Part shown: piece after piece, positions 8,209-15,548 of the stretch | Numbering within the stretch: position 1 is the first letter of the stretch | Layout of the letters: each line of letters opens with the position of its first letter | Assembly: GCA_902490145.1 (NCBI GenBank) | Contig: CABUCT010000011.1 | Span: 1-17,266, forward strand | Source of the DNA: an uncultured Oscillospiraceae bacterium | GTDB lineage: Bacteria > Bacillota > Clostridia > Oscillospirales > Acutalibacteraceae | DNA length: 17,266 nt | Direction: 5' to 3' | Position numbers and translations under genes: made by a program | Notes under the pieces: generated by a model | What the model saw: only the letters and a program-made list of their open reading frames with translations | Told to the model about the DNA's origin: nothing | Databases searched by the model: none

Positions 8209-9531
8209 ATGATTAAAATTGGTTTTGCATCCCTCGGATGTCCGAAGAATCAGGTGGATGGCGAGATAATGCTAAGCAAGCTTAAATCCGAAAATTTCGA
8301 AATTACGCCTTATGAGGATGAAGCGGATGTTATAATTGTAAATACCTGCGGATTTATCGAGTCTGCAAAGCAGGAGGGCATTGATACTATTCTTGAGATT
8401 GCCAATCTTAAAAAATCCGGAAAGCTTAAAGCTCTTATAGCCACGGGATGTCTTGCTGAAAGATATCGTGAGGAGCTTATGGAGCAAATTCCGGAAATCG
8501 ATGCGGTAGTAAGTATCGGTCGAAATGCGGATATAGCCGATATAGTTGAAAAAACACTTGAGGGCAACCATGAAGGTTATTTTGGCGAGAAGGAAGCACT
8601 CCCGCTTGAAGGTAAAAGAGTCATAATTAATGAGCCGTATTATGCATATCTTAAAATTGCCGAGGGTTGTAATAACCGATGTTCATATTGTGCGATTCCG
8701 CTTATAAGGGGAAAAATGCGTAGCCGTACAATCGAATCGATTGTGGAAGAAGCAAAAAATCTTGCAGGAAATGGGGTTAAAGAGCTTATTGTAGTGGCAC
8801 AAGATACAACCAGATACGGTGAGGATATTTACGGAAAGTGCGAATTGCCGCAACTTCTTAAAGAGCTTTGCAAAATCGAAAAGCTTCATTGGATTCGAAT
8901 TCTTTATGCATATCCTGAGCGGGTCACCGACGAGCTTATAGATGTGATGGCCAATCAGGAAAAAATCGTTAAATATCTCGATATACCGATACAACACTGT
9001 AATGATGAACTTCTTAAAAAAATGAATCGTGCAGGAAATCATCGTACCATTGTCGATACAATCGCAAAATTAAGAGCGAAAATGCCTGGAATTATACTTC
9101 GGACTTCACTAATTTGCGGATTCCCCGGAGAAACCGAAGAAGCCTTTAGGGAACTCAGTGAATTTGTAAAAGAGACACGTTTTGAGAGACTCGGATGTTT
9201 TGCTTATTCTGCTGAAGAAGATACTCCTGCAGCTGAGTTTGAAAATCAAATTCCTGAAGATGTGAAATCCGAACGCACAGATATAATTATGGAACAGCAG
9301 TCATTCATCGCATCTGATATTTCACAAGGCATGATAGGAAAAGAATTAGAGGTACTGGTAGAGGGTTATGATACATATATCAAGCACTTTTACGGAAGAA
9401 GTTATGCCGACGCACCTGACATTGACTGCAAGGTGTTTTTTACTTCTGATAAAAAACTAAAGTCCGGCGAATTTGTTAATGTTAAAATCATTGATACTTT
9501 GGAAATGGATCTCTTGGGAGAGATGGCTTGA
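8209..9531 (+). CDS. rimO: Ribosomal protein S12 methylthiotransferase RimO (radical SAM)
   Basis: A 440-residue methylthiotransferase that adds a methylthio group to the conserved Asp of ribosomal protein S12. The N-terminal UPF0004 domain supplies Cys11, Cys47 and Cys81 for one iron-sulfur cluster. The radical SAM motif CNNRCSYC (Cys154, Cys158, Cys161) binds the second cluster and SAM. A C-terminal TRAM domain occupies about 375-440. SLGCPKNQVDGE near the start is close to the RimO signature CPKN-x-VDSE and separates it from the tRNA enzymes MiaB and MtaB. The ATG at 8209 has AGGAG at 8197-8201. It sits 11 nt after recX and 15 nt before pgsA. Confidence 0.95.
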   Translation: MIKIGFASLGCPKNQVDGEIMLSKLKSENFEITPYEDEADVIIVNTCGFIESAKQEGIDTILEIANLKKSGKLKALIATGCLAERYREELMEQIPEIDAVVSIGRNADIADIVEKTLEGNHEGYFGEKEALPLEGKRVIINEPYYAYLKIAEGCNNRCSYCAIPLIRGKMRSRTIESIVEEAKNLAGNGVKELIVVAQDTTRYGEDIYGKCELPQLLKELCKIEKLHWIRILYAYPERVTDELIDVMANQEKIVKYLDIPIQHCNDELLKKMNRAGNHRTIVDTIAKLRAKMPGIILRTSLICGFPGETEEAFRELSEFVKETRFERLGCFAYSAEEDTPAAEFENQIPEDVKSERTDIIMEQQSFIASDISQGMIGKELEVLVEGYDTYIKHFYGRSYADAPDIDCKVFFTSDKKLKSGEFVNVKIIDTLEMDLLGEMA

Positions 9532-9546
9532 AAGGAATGATCGGGA

Positions 9547-10134
9547 TTGAACCTGCCAAATAAACTTACTATTCTCAGAATAATACTTGTGCCTATATTT
9601 ATGCTCACTCTTTTGTGGGATTTTCAATATCACTTTTTTGTGTCGCTAGCGATTTTTGCGGTTGCTTCCATTACTGATTTGTTTGACGGAAAAATTGCAA
9701 GAAAGCGTGGACTTATCACTGATTTCGGAAAGTTTTTGGATCCGATTGCCGATAAAATGCTAACGACAGCGGCATTTCTCGGGTTTATCAAATTAAACAT
9801 AGTTTACGGTGTCGTGTGGGTAACACTTATTGTGCTGATCCGTGAGTTTACCGTAAGCTCGGTAAGAATGATCGCAGCGGCTTCAGGAAAGGTTGTAGCC
9901 GCCGATATCTGGGGAAAGGCTAAAACTGTTTGTCAGATGATAGGAATAATTGCAGTGCTTATACTTGAAGGTGTCATTGATTTATTTGCAAGATATTGTC
10001 CGGACTTCACGTTGCTTAATACGCCGTTCAGGATATTTTATAATGTGGTTTTGTGGGGTTCGGCGGTACTCACCGTGATTTCTGGAATAAACTATATTGT
10101 GAAAAACAAATCTTTTGTTGATCCGAAAAAATAA
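9547..10134 (+). CDS. pgsA: CDP-diacylglycerol--glycerol-3-phosphate 3-phosphatidyltransferase
   Basis: A 195-residue integral membrane enzyme that makes phosphatidylglycerol phosphate from CDP-diacylglycerol and glycerol 3-phosphate, the committed step to anionic phospholipids. The CDP-alcohol phosphotransferase motif is intact: Asp44, Asp47-Gly48, Ala51-Arg52, Gly61, Asp65 and Asp69. Four to five hydrophobic segments flank it. The N-terminus MNLPNKLTILRI is typical of PgsA. The start is a TTG at 9547 with AAAGGA at 9531-9536; the conserved N-terminus supports it although the codon is rare. The gene is 15 nt after rimO, and the rimO-pgsA pairing is common in Firmicutes. Confidence 0.94.
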   Translation: MNLPNKLTILRIILVPIFMLTLLWDFQYHFFVSLAIFAVASITDLFDGKIARKRGLITDFGKFLDPIADKMLTTAAFLGFIKLNIVYGVVWVTLIVLIREFTVSSVRMIAAASGKVVAADIWGKAKTVCQMIGIIAVLILEGVIDLFARYCPDFTLLNTPFRIFYNVVLWGSAVLTVISGINYIVKNKSFVDPKK

Positions 10135-10149
10135 TTCTAAGGTGAAATT

Positions 10150-10827
10150 ATGTTTGACAGACTTAAAGAGGATATAAATACAATAAAAAGCCGCGATCCT
10201 GCCGCTCGTTCGGCAATAGAAATTTTGTTTCTTTATCCGGGTCTCAAGGCCGTAAGAATGCATCGACGTGCTAACTGGTATTATCGTCATAACATGAAGT
10301 TTATGGCGAGGCTTGTTTCCCAGAGGGCAGTAAGAAAGACGGGAATAGAAATACATCCTGCCGCCACAATAGGAAGAAGACTTTTTATTGACCACGGCAC
10401 AGGAGTTGTAATCGGTGAAACGACCATAATCGGCGACGACGTTACTATCTATCAGGGAGTAACTCTTGGCGGAACCGGAAAGCACACCGGCAAACGTCAT
10501 CCCACTATTGGAAACGGCGTGATGATAGGATCGGGGGCAAAGGTTCTCGGTCCCTTCAAGGTTGGAGATAATGCCCGTATTGCTGCGGGTGCGGTTGTGC
10601 TTAATGAAATACCTGCCGACAGTACTGCCGTAGGCGTACCCGCAAGGGTTGTAAAGCTTGGTGGAATGAAAATCGAGGATTCACTGGATCAGGTCCATGT
10701 ACCCGATCCTGTTTCTCAGAAAATATGTATGCTTGAATCAAAGATATACAAGCTTGAGAATGAACTCCTTAAAGTAAAGGGAGAAAAAGCTATTAATAAT
10801 GATTCAGATTCAGAGGAGAACGAATAA
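10150..10827 (+). CDS. cysE: Serine O-acetyltransferase
   Basis: A 225-residue serine acetyltransferase, making O-acetylserine from serine and acetyl-CoA for cysteine synthesis. The left-handed beta-helix of hexapeptide repeats covers about 65-170. Diagnostic segments are DHGTGVVIGET (81-91), GVTLGGTGKHTGKRHP (103-118) and VGVPARVV (161-168). It is the short type found in Gram-positives, lacking the long N-terminal helical domain of enterobacterial CysE. Residues about 190-225 form an extra charged, heptad-like tail (MLESKIYKLENELLKV) that is not part of the catalytic core and could promote oligomerisation. ATG 10150 follows AAGGTGA (10139-10145). No partner cysK is in the window. Confidence 0.94.
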   Translation: MFDRLKEDINTIKSRDPAARSAIEILFLYPGLKAVRMHRRANWYYRHNMKFMARLVSQRAVRKTGIEIHPAATIGRRLFIDHGTGVVIGETTIIGDDVTIYQGVTLGGTGKHTGKRHPTIGNGVMIGSGAKVLGPFKVGDNARIAAGAVVLNEIPADSTAVGVPARVVKLGGMKIEDSLDQVHVPDPVSQKICMLESKIYKLENELLKVKGEKAINNDSDSEENE

Positions 10828-11472
10828 ATGCTCACGGACGTGATTTTCGATTTGGACGGGACGCTGACAGACCCGCTTGAAGGAATTACAAAGTCGGTTC
10901 AATATTCGCTTAAAAGCTTTGGAATTGAAGTTGCCGATCACCGTGAACTCAGTTATTTTATCGGCCCGCCGCTCGGCGGAACATTTATTGAAAAGTTTAA
11001 TTTTAATGAACATCAGGCAAAGTGTGCAGTTGAAAAGTACCGTGAATATTTTGCTCCGAAAGGTATTTTTGAAAATGAGGTTTATACCGGAATAGAAGAT
11101 TTACTAAAGGAGCTTAAAAACAGTGGCAAACGACTTTTTATTGCTACCGGGAAGCCCACGGTGTTTTCAAAGAAAATTGTTGAGCATTTCAAGCTTGATA
11201 AATATTTCACGGCAGTTTACGGAATTGAGTTGTCCGAGCTTAACTGTTCAAAAAAGGATACCATAAAAGCTCTTATAAATGATTTTAATATAGATCCAAA
11301 AACCTGTGTGATGGTTGGTGACCGTATATTTGACGTTGAGGCGGGAAAGATCAATCAAATGGTTACAGTGGGCGTAAAATACGGATATGCCGCTGAAAAA
11401 GAGCTTGAAGGTAATGCTGATTTTATTGCTGAGACAGTGGAAGAACTGAACAGCATTTTGAAAAGTCTATAA
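10828..11472 (+). CDS. HAD-family hydrolase, phosphoglycolate phosphatase-like
   Basis: A 214-residue HAD-superfamily phosphatase. Motif I is DLDGTLTD with nucleophile Asp8 and general acid Asp10, motif II is FIATGKP (Thr107), the motif III lysine is near 142-143, and motif IV is MVGDRIFDVEAG (Asp165, Asp169). An alpha-helical cap lies between motifs I and II (about 16-85), as in the Gph/PGP subgroup. The substrate cannot be told; phosphoglycolate, pyrophosphate or nucleotides are all possible within this group. The start codon directly follows the cysE stop with no gap, and GAGGAG (10813-10818) lies within cysE, so the two are coupled. It is placed between cysE and cysS, but no direct role in sulfur metabolism can be shown. 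Confidence 0.88.
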   Translation: MLTDVIFDLDGTLTDPLEGITKSVQYSLKSFGIEVADHRELSYFIGPPLGGTFIEKFNFNEHQAKCAVEKYREYFAPKGIFENEVYTGIEDLLKELKNSGKRLFIATGKPTVFSKKIVEHFKLDKYFTAVYGIELSELNCSKKDTIKALINDFNIDPKTCVMVGDRIFDVEAGKINQMVTVGVKYGYAAEKELEGNADFIAETVEELNSILKSL

Positions 11473-11497
11473 TTTTATGCAGGAAGGAAAAGGCATA

Positions 11498-12904
11498 ATG
11501 AAGATATTTAATACCCTTACAAGAGAAAAGCAGGAGTTTGTTCCGCTGAAAGAAGGGGAAGTAAAGATTTACGCTTGCGGACCGACGGTGTATAACTTTA
11601 TTCATATAGGTAACGCAAGACCTCTTTGTGTATTTGATGTGCTTCGAAGATATCTTGAGTGGAGAGGATATAAGGTAAACTTTGTCCAGAACTTCACCGA
11701 TATTGATGATAAGCTGATAAAAAAAGCAAATGAAGAAGGTATAACAGTTAAAGAAGTTGCCGAGAGATATATAGAAGAATTCTGGATCGACACGAAAGGA
11801 CTCAATGTTCGCGAGGCATCTGTTCATCCCCGTGCCACCGAGAATATTGATGAGATCATCAACATTATTTCGGCTTTGGAAGAAAAGGGATTTGCTTATG
11901 CAAGTGCCGGAGATGTCTATTTTCGTGCTGAGAAGTTTAAAGAATACGGAAAACTTTCGCATCAGCCGCTTGAAGAACTCAAAGAAGGTGCCAGTGAACG
12001 TGTGAATCTTACTGATCAGAAAGAAAGTCCGATGGATTTCACCCTTTGGAAAGCTGCAAAAGAGGGTGAACCTTATTGGGAGTCTCCATGGGGCAAAGGT
12101 CGTCCCGGTTGGCATATAGAGTGCTCTGCAATGTCCAGAAGATATCTTGGAAAGAGTATTGACATTCACTGCGGAGGGCAAGATTTGATCTTCCCTCATC
12201 ATGAAAATGAAATTGCTCAGTCTGAATGTGCAAACGGATGTGAATTTGCTCGTTATTGGATGCATAACGGTTATATAAATGTGGATAATCGCAAGATGTC
12301 AAAGTCCTTGGGGAACTTCTTCACTGTGCGTGATGTGGCAGAAAAATACGGCTATGAGCCGATCAGATATCTTATGATCTCTTCTCATTACAGAAGTCCT
12401 ATAAACTATAATGTTGAAATTATCGAGCAAAATGTAAGGGCCTTGGAGCGTCTTTACACCTGTCGTGACGGAATTGATTTTGCTGCTAAAAATGCTGTTG
12501 ATATTGACCTTAAAGACGGTGAAAAAAAGTTTATAGATGCCTATGACAACCGCAGACAGCAGTTTATTGATGCAATGGATGACGATCTTAATACTGCAGA
12601 CGGGATTGCCGCCCTTTTTGAGCTCGTACGTGATATAAATACTGCTCTCAGAGATAATCCGTCAAAATCACTTTGTGATATTTCAAAGGAACGTTTTGAA
12701 GAGCTTGCAGGGGTTCTTGGACTGGTTTATACCGAAAAAGAGGAAGAAATTCTTGATGATCAGGTCGAATCACTTATTGAACAACGCAACGTCGCCAGAA
12801 AGGCAAAGGATTTTGCCACGGCTGATAAAATTCGTGATCAGCTTAAAAGTATGGGTATTGTAATCGAAGATACCCCACAGGGTATTAAGTGGCACAGACA
12901 ATAA
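11498..12904 (+). CDS. cysS: Cysteinyl-tRNA synthetase
   Basis: A 468-residue class I aminoacyl-tRNA synthetase that charges tRNA-Cys. The HIGH motif appears as HIGN (36-39) and KMSKS is intact (266-270). Zinc ligands are visible as Cys27 in YACGPT, Cys209 in GWHIECSAM, and His234 with Glu238 in FPHHENEIAQ. The C-terminal DALR-like helical domain and anticodon-binding tail follow (about 330-468). The ATG at 11498 is chosen over an in-frame ATG at 11477 because AGGAAGGAAAAGG (11481-11493) lies between them and the protein then begins MKIFNT like its homologues. It is the last gene of the plus-strand series, and cysE-cysS clustering is well known in Firmicutes. Confidence 0.97.
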   Translation: MKIFNTLTREKQEFVPLKEGEVKIYACGPTVYNFIHIGNARPLCVFDVLRRYLEWRGYKVNFVQNFTDIDDKLIKKANEEGITVKEVAERYIEEFWIDTKGLNVREASVHPRATENIDEIINIISALEEKGFAYASAGDVYFRAEKFKEYGKLSHQPLEELKEGASERVNLTDQKESPMDFTLWKAAKEGEPYWESPWGKGRPGWHIECSAMSRRYLGKSIDIHCGGQDLIFPHHENEIAQSECANGCEFARYWMHNGYINVDNRKMSKSLGNFFTVRDVAEKYGYEPIRYLMISSHYRSPINYNVEIIEQNVRALERLYTCRDGIDFAAKNAVDIDLKDGEKKFIDAYDNRRQQFIDAMDDDLNTADGIAALFELVRDINTALRDNPSKSLCDISKERFEELAGVLGLVYTEKEEEILDDQVESLIEQRNVARKAKDFATADKIRDQLKSMGIVIEDTPQGIKWHRQ

Positions 12905-13039
12905 AAAATTTAACGATCACTCACGAAATTTGCTTGTTCATTTTTTATTTTAAAGTGACTAACTGTTAAATGATTATCTCACAATAAAATCCTTAAACAA
13001 ACAGTTTGATAGTCGTCTGAGAATAGATCTATCAGAAAC

Positions 13040-13083
13040 AAATAAAGCAGTTTTGAGACATTGTGCTCAAAACTGCTTTATTT
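13040..13083. terminator. Bidirectional intrinsic terminator between cysS and luxS
   Basis: A perfect 18-bp inverted repeat (arms 13040-13057 and 13066-13083, 8-nt loop) with A-rich left flank and T-rich right flank. It sits 135 nt after cysS and just after the luxS stop, so it can end transcription from both sides. The rest of the 12905-13039 spacer is AT-rich and shows no gene or clear signal. Confidence 0.85.
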
Positions 13084-13089
13084 TAAGTA

Positions 13090-13551
13090 TTAATACTTGA
13101 ATGATTTGTATTCATCAAGTTCTTTTAAATATTTTGATGCATAAAGTTTTGCCATCGGAAGATTGTGATATAAATAATTTCCACATTCGATTTCAGAAGC
13201 TCCGGGAAGCTCTCCTTCAAAGTTTGCGGCAAATTCAAATGTTTCTTTGACAAGAGATAAAACATCAAGTGATTCAAGTTCTCCGAACATTACAAGATAA
13301 AATCCGGTTTTGCACCCCATGGGTCCGAAATAAATAATTTCATGGCTTCTTGATGAATTCCTGAGGTATGTTGCACCTAAATGTTCCAGAGTGTGCATTG
13401 CGGCACCGTCCATAGAAGGTTCTTTGTTAGGAAAAGTTATGCGAATGTCAAAAGTGGTGGTACAAATTCCATTCATGCGGTCTTTTCTTGAAACATAAAG
13501 TCCGGGAAGAAGTTTTGTGTGATCGACCGTGAAGCTTTCAATTTTTTTCAT
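13090..13551 (-). CDS. luxS: S-ribosylhomocysteine lyase (autoinducer-2 synthesis)
   Basis: A 153-residue LuxS. It cleaves S-ribosylhomocysteine to homocysteine and DPD, the precursor of autoinducer-2, and so takes part in the activated methyl cycle. The metal site is complete: His53 and His57 in HTLEHLGAT, and Cys123 in SEIECGN. The catalytic Cys80 is in GPMGCKTGFY. Length is close to the usual 150-160. The ATG at 13551-13549 begins one base after the stop of the ATP-grasp gene, and its ribosome binding site AAAGGG lies in that gene's last codons, so translation is coupled. The usual upstream enzyme Pfs/MtnN is not in the window. Confidence 0.96.
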   Translation of the reverse strand: MKKIESFTVDHTKLLPGLYVSRKDRMNGICTTTFDIRITFPNKEPSMDGAAMHTLEHLGATYLRNSSRSHEIIYFGPMGCKTGFYLVMFGELESLDVLSLVKETFEFAANFEGELPGASEIECGNYLYHNLPMAKLYASKYLKELDEYKSFKY

Positions 13552-13552
13552 A

Positions 13553-14560
13553 TTAAAGACCCTTTACAAGTGATTTATAAAATGGCCAAAGACCGGTTTT
13601 GTCAGGAGTATGCTCGGGAAGCTGCCAAAAGTCATATCCAGGATAGTCATTCCCTTCAATGATTCCGGGGCCGTCCGGAGAAACATAAACATCCCAACCG
13701 ACATATCTAACGTCGTCCACAACGAGAGCAGCTTTAAGACAAAGATCTATAGATTCCTTAACATACGGAAGTTTATATCCCATAAGTTTTACGCCCGTGT
13801 CGGGATGTACATCATAGTTCACAAGCTTAGAAGTGTGAGCACACCCTGCAATAGTAGAGGTTTTTGGATCGATAGGACAGCAGATACCGCCGTTTTCAAG
13901 ATTGTCAACATATTTTCCGCCGCCGCCGAATTTTGCGGTTGCATATACAAAGTGGGGTTTTCCGTCAACCACGATCGTGACGATACGATAGCAGTTTACA
14001 GCATTCGGATAAATTTTTGAAAGATCTTCATGCTGAACAATTTGTTGTTCGATAACGCCGAAATTACCTTTTTTAAGATATTTAAACATATCTTCAAGGC
14101 TGTTAAAATCGCTTTTGCAAAGACGCTCAATACCCTTTCCGCTTTCGCCGCTGTAAGGCTTGCAGAAAATAGCTTCTTTGTCTTGCATAAATCGAGAGAA
14201 CTCTGAAAAATCAATTTTTGCGAGATCCCTGAAATCACGGTGAAGAAAATCTTTGAACAGTTCGTCGAATTCATTTTTATTTTCGAAAAGGTGAGAATGC
14301 TCTTGATTATTCATCATCATGATAAGTTTTTTGTTTTTTATGCGGGTGACAAATGTTTTTCTTTGTTTGAAAGTCATATTATAAAATCCGAATATCAGAT
14401 AATCATAATATCCTGCCTTGCAAATCGGAATACTCAGAAGTATATCAAAAAACAGCCAAACCTTATTTTTTCCGGATTTCTCATGAGCACGATCTACAAC
14501 ATTCAAAAGCTTTTTAAAGCTGGCTCCGCCAAGCACGCGAAAATAATATTTTATATTCAT
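13553..14560 (-). CDS. Sugar-transfer-associated ATP-grasp protein
   Basis: A 335-residue protein resembling the ATP-grasp domain found in capsule and exopolysaccharide gene sets (ATPgrasp_ST). Evidence: an ATP-binding lysine and Gly-rich loop in IFCKPYSGESGKGIERL (131-147), a hinge-like EQQIVQHEDL (171-180), CYRIVTIV (190-197), GGGGKYVDNLENGG (212-225), and the metal-binding end GWDVYVSPDGPGIIEGND (288-305) with Asp290, Glu302 and Asn304. No TM segment is certain, though 35-60 is hydrophobic. ATP-grasp enzymes ligate a carboxylate to an amine or thiol; the substrates here are unknown. There is no glycosyltransferase nearby. It has its own promoter and forms an operon with luxS. The ribosome binding site is weak. 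Confidence 0.8.
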   Translation of the reverse strand: MNIKYYFRVLGGASFKKLLNVVDRAHEKSGKNKVWLFFDILLSIPICKAGYYDYLIFGFYNMTFKQRKTFVTRIKNKKLIMMMNNQEHSHLFENKNEFDELFKDFLHRDFRDLAKIDFSEFSRFMQDKEAIFCKPYSGESGKGIERLCKSDFNSLEDMFKYLKKGNFGVIEQQIVQHEDLSKIYPNAVNCYRIVTIVVDGKPHFVYATAKFGGGGKYVDNLENGGICCPIDPKTSTIAGCAHTSKLVNYDVHPDTGVKLMGYKLPYVKESIDLCLKAALVVDDVRYVGWDVYVSPDGPGIIEGNDYPGYDFWQLPEHTPDKTGLWPFYKSLVKGL

Positions 14561-14590
14561 AAACGACGCCCCAATCTTTCATATTTTAAT

Positions 14591-14619
14591 AGTATATCAT
14601 TATTATTATGATATTTCAA
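14591..14619 (-). promoter_or_regulatory. Sigma-A-type promoter for the ATP-grasp/luxS operon
   Basis: On the minus strand, TTGAAA (14614-14619) and TATACT (14591-14596) are separated by exactly 17 nt, with TG one base before the -10 (extended -10). The predicted start near 14584 leaves a leader of about 24 nt before the ATP-grasp start codon. Confidence 0.72.
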
Positions 14620-14635
14620 TAACATTGACGGTTAA

Positions 14636-14664
14636 TTGACAAATAATTGTGAACATGATATAAT
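14636..14664 (+). promoter_or_regulatory. Consensus sigma-A promoter for the DivIVA-like gene
   Basis: A full-consensus TTGACA (14636-14641), 17-nt spacer and TATAAT (14659-14664), with TG one base before the -10. The predicted start is near 14671, about 60 nt before the GTG start at 14731. It lies back-to-back with the leftward promoter, 16 nt apart. Confidence 0.85.
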
Positions 14665-14730
14665 AACCAAAAATAATTATTTGTGCGATTGTTACATGTC
14701 GATATATTATTGTCAAGAGGGGGAAGGCTT

Positions 14731-15168
14731 GTGAATGGCTTTAAAACAAGTTTGTTCGGATATTCAAAATCACAGGTTTGTGATTATATTGAAGGTATTT
14801 CCAAAAACATTGATGAACAACTGGCTTCAAAAGACAGGGAATATGCCGAAACGATCAAGTCATTAAAAGACAAAATCAACTCGCTTGAAAAAGAAATCGA
14901 CGATTTGAAAGAAAGTCGGGAAAATGTAGCAAGTGTTATGTTCGAGGCTGAAAAATATGCCCGTTCAATCAAAGAGGAAGCTGATCGCCAGGCATTTGAA
15001 CAGTCGGCAGAAATTGTAAAACAGAAGCAGGAGCAAGACGAAATTTTAAGACGATATTCTGAAAGCATTGAAGAGGTAAAATCATCCATAATGTTAACTA
15101 TGGAAAAAATGAATGCCGCTCTTGATGTGTGTGATCAAAAAATTTCAGAAACAAAGGAAAAATACTAA
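14731..15168 (+). CDS. Small DivIVA-like coiled-coil protein
   Basis: A 145-residue protein without TM segment or signal peptide. The N-terminal FKTSLFGYSKSQVCDYIEGI (4-23) resembles the membrane-binding start of DivIVA/GpsB proteins (FGYxxxxVxxFI pattern). From about 24 to the end it is almost wholly charged heptad-like helix, including LKDKINSLEKEIDDL and the FEAEKYARSIKEEAD region that recurs in DivIVA relatives. The GTG at 14731 is chosen because AGAGGGGGAAGG (14716-14727) directly precedes it and the conserved part starts there; an in-frame GTG at 14683 lacks such a site. A strong vegetative promoter drives it. It precedes spoIIID by 76 nt. A scaffold role in division or polar localisation is an inference from the family. 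Confidence 0.72.
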   Translation: MNGFKTSLFGYSKSQVCDYIEGISKNIDEQLASKDREYAETIKSLKDKINSLEKEIDDLKESRENVASVMFEAEKYARSIKEEADRQAFEQSAEIVKQKQEQDEILRRYSESIEEVKSSIMLTMEKMNAALDVCDQKISETKEKY

Positions 15169-15183
15169 TAAAGATTTAATAAA

Positions 15184-15212
15184 GAATTTTTATATTCCCT
15201 TTCGCATATAGT
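15184..15212 (+). promoter_or_regulatory. Candidate sigma-E promoter for spoIIID
   Basis: GAATTTT (15184-15190) matches six of seven positions of the sigma-E -35 pattern KMATATT. After a 14-nt spacer, CATATAGT (15205-15212) matches six of eight positions of the -10 pattern CATACAHT. Transcription would start near 15220, just before the ribosome binding site. spoIIID is a known sigma-E target in Bacillus and Clostridium, which supports the reading. Confidence 0.55.
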
Positions 15213-15244
15213 TTTATGAAGAACTATTACGGGAGGGAATTTTT

Positions 15245-15496
15245 GTGAGGGGAACGGTTGATAAACGCACCGTTATACTTGGTGAATACATAGTGGAGAA
15301 TAAGGCCACAGTCAGGGATACAGCCAAAAACTTCGGTATTTCCAAATCGACAGTGCATAAGGACGTGTCACAACGCTTGAAATCCATTGATCCGCAATTA
15401 TATGGAGAAGTCAAAGAAGTGTTGAATATAAATAAAGCACAAAGGCATATAAGAGGCGGAATGGCAACTAGAGAAAAATATTTACATAAGAAATAA
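15245..15496 (+). CDS. spoIIID: Stage III sporulation transcriptional regulator SpoIIID
   Basis: An 83-residue DNA-binding protein acting in the mother cell during sporulation, where it represses and activates subsets of sigma-E genes and helps bring on sigma-K. The helix-turn-helix is at about 21-41 (ATVRDTAKNFGISKSTVHKD), followed by the conserved basic tail HIRGGMATREKY. Length and sequence closely fit SpoIIID of Bacillus and clostridia. The start is GTG at 15245 with GGGAGGG at 15231-15237. The gene implies that the organism, or a recent ancestor, forms endospores. It converges on the ribosomal rplL gene across a short terminator. Confidence 0.96.
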   Translation: MRGTVDKRTVILGEYIVENKATVRDTAKNFGISKSTVHKDVSQRLKSIDPQLYGEVKEVLNINKAQRHIRGGMATREKYLHKK

Positions 15497-15497
15497 A

Positions 15498-15527
15498 AAA
15501 TCCTGACGGCATATGCCGTCAGGATTT
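15498..15527. terminator. Palindromic terminator between spoIIID and rplL
   Basis: A 13-bp perfect stem (15498-15510 with 15515-15527) and ATAT loop. On the minus strand it is followed by a run of six T and more T-rich sequence, so it is a strong rplJL terminator. In the plus direction the T-run is short, giving weaker termination for spoIIID, whose stop is one base upstream. Confidence 0.88.
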
Positions 15528-15548
15528 AAAATTTGAAACAAATAAAAC

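Noticed and set aside
11423..12265. 280-codon minus-strand open frame opposite cysS
   Set aside because: It is the antisense of a certain cysS, with low-complexity Phe/Ser/Ile-rich translation and no recognisable domain.
12905..13039. Possible small gene or RNA in the cysS-luxS spacer
   Set aside because: Only AT-rich sequence with a weak 6-bp inverted repeat; no ribosome binding site with an open frame and no strong structure besides the terminator.
15498..15527. Palindrome considered as a protein-binding operator
   Set aside because: Its location between convergent genes and the minus-strand T-run fit a terminator better.
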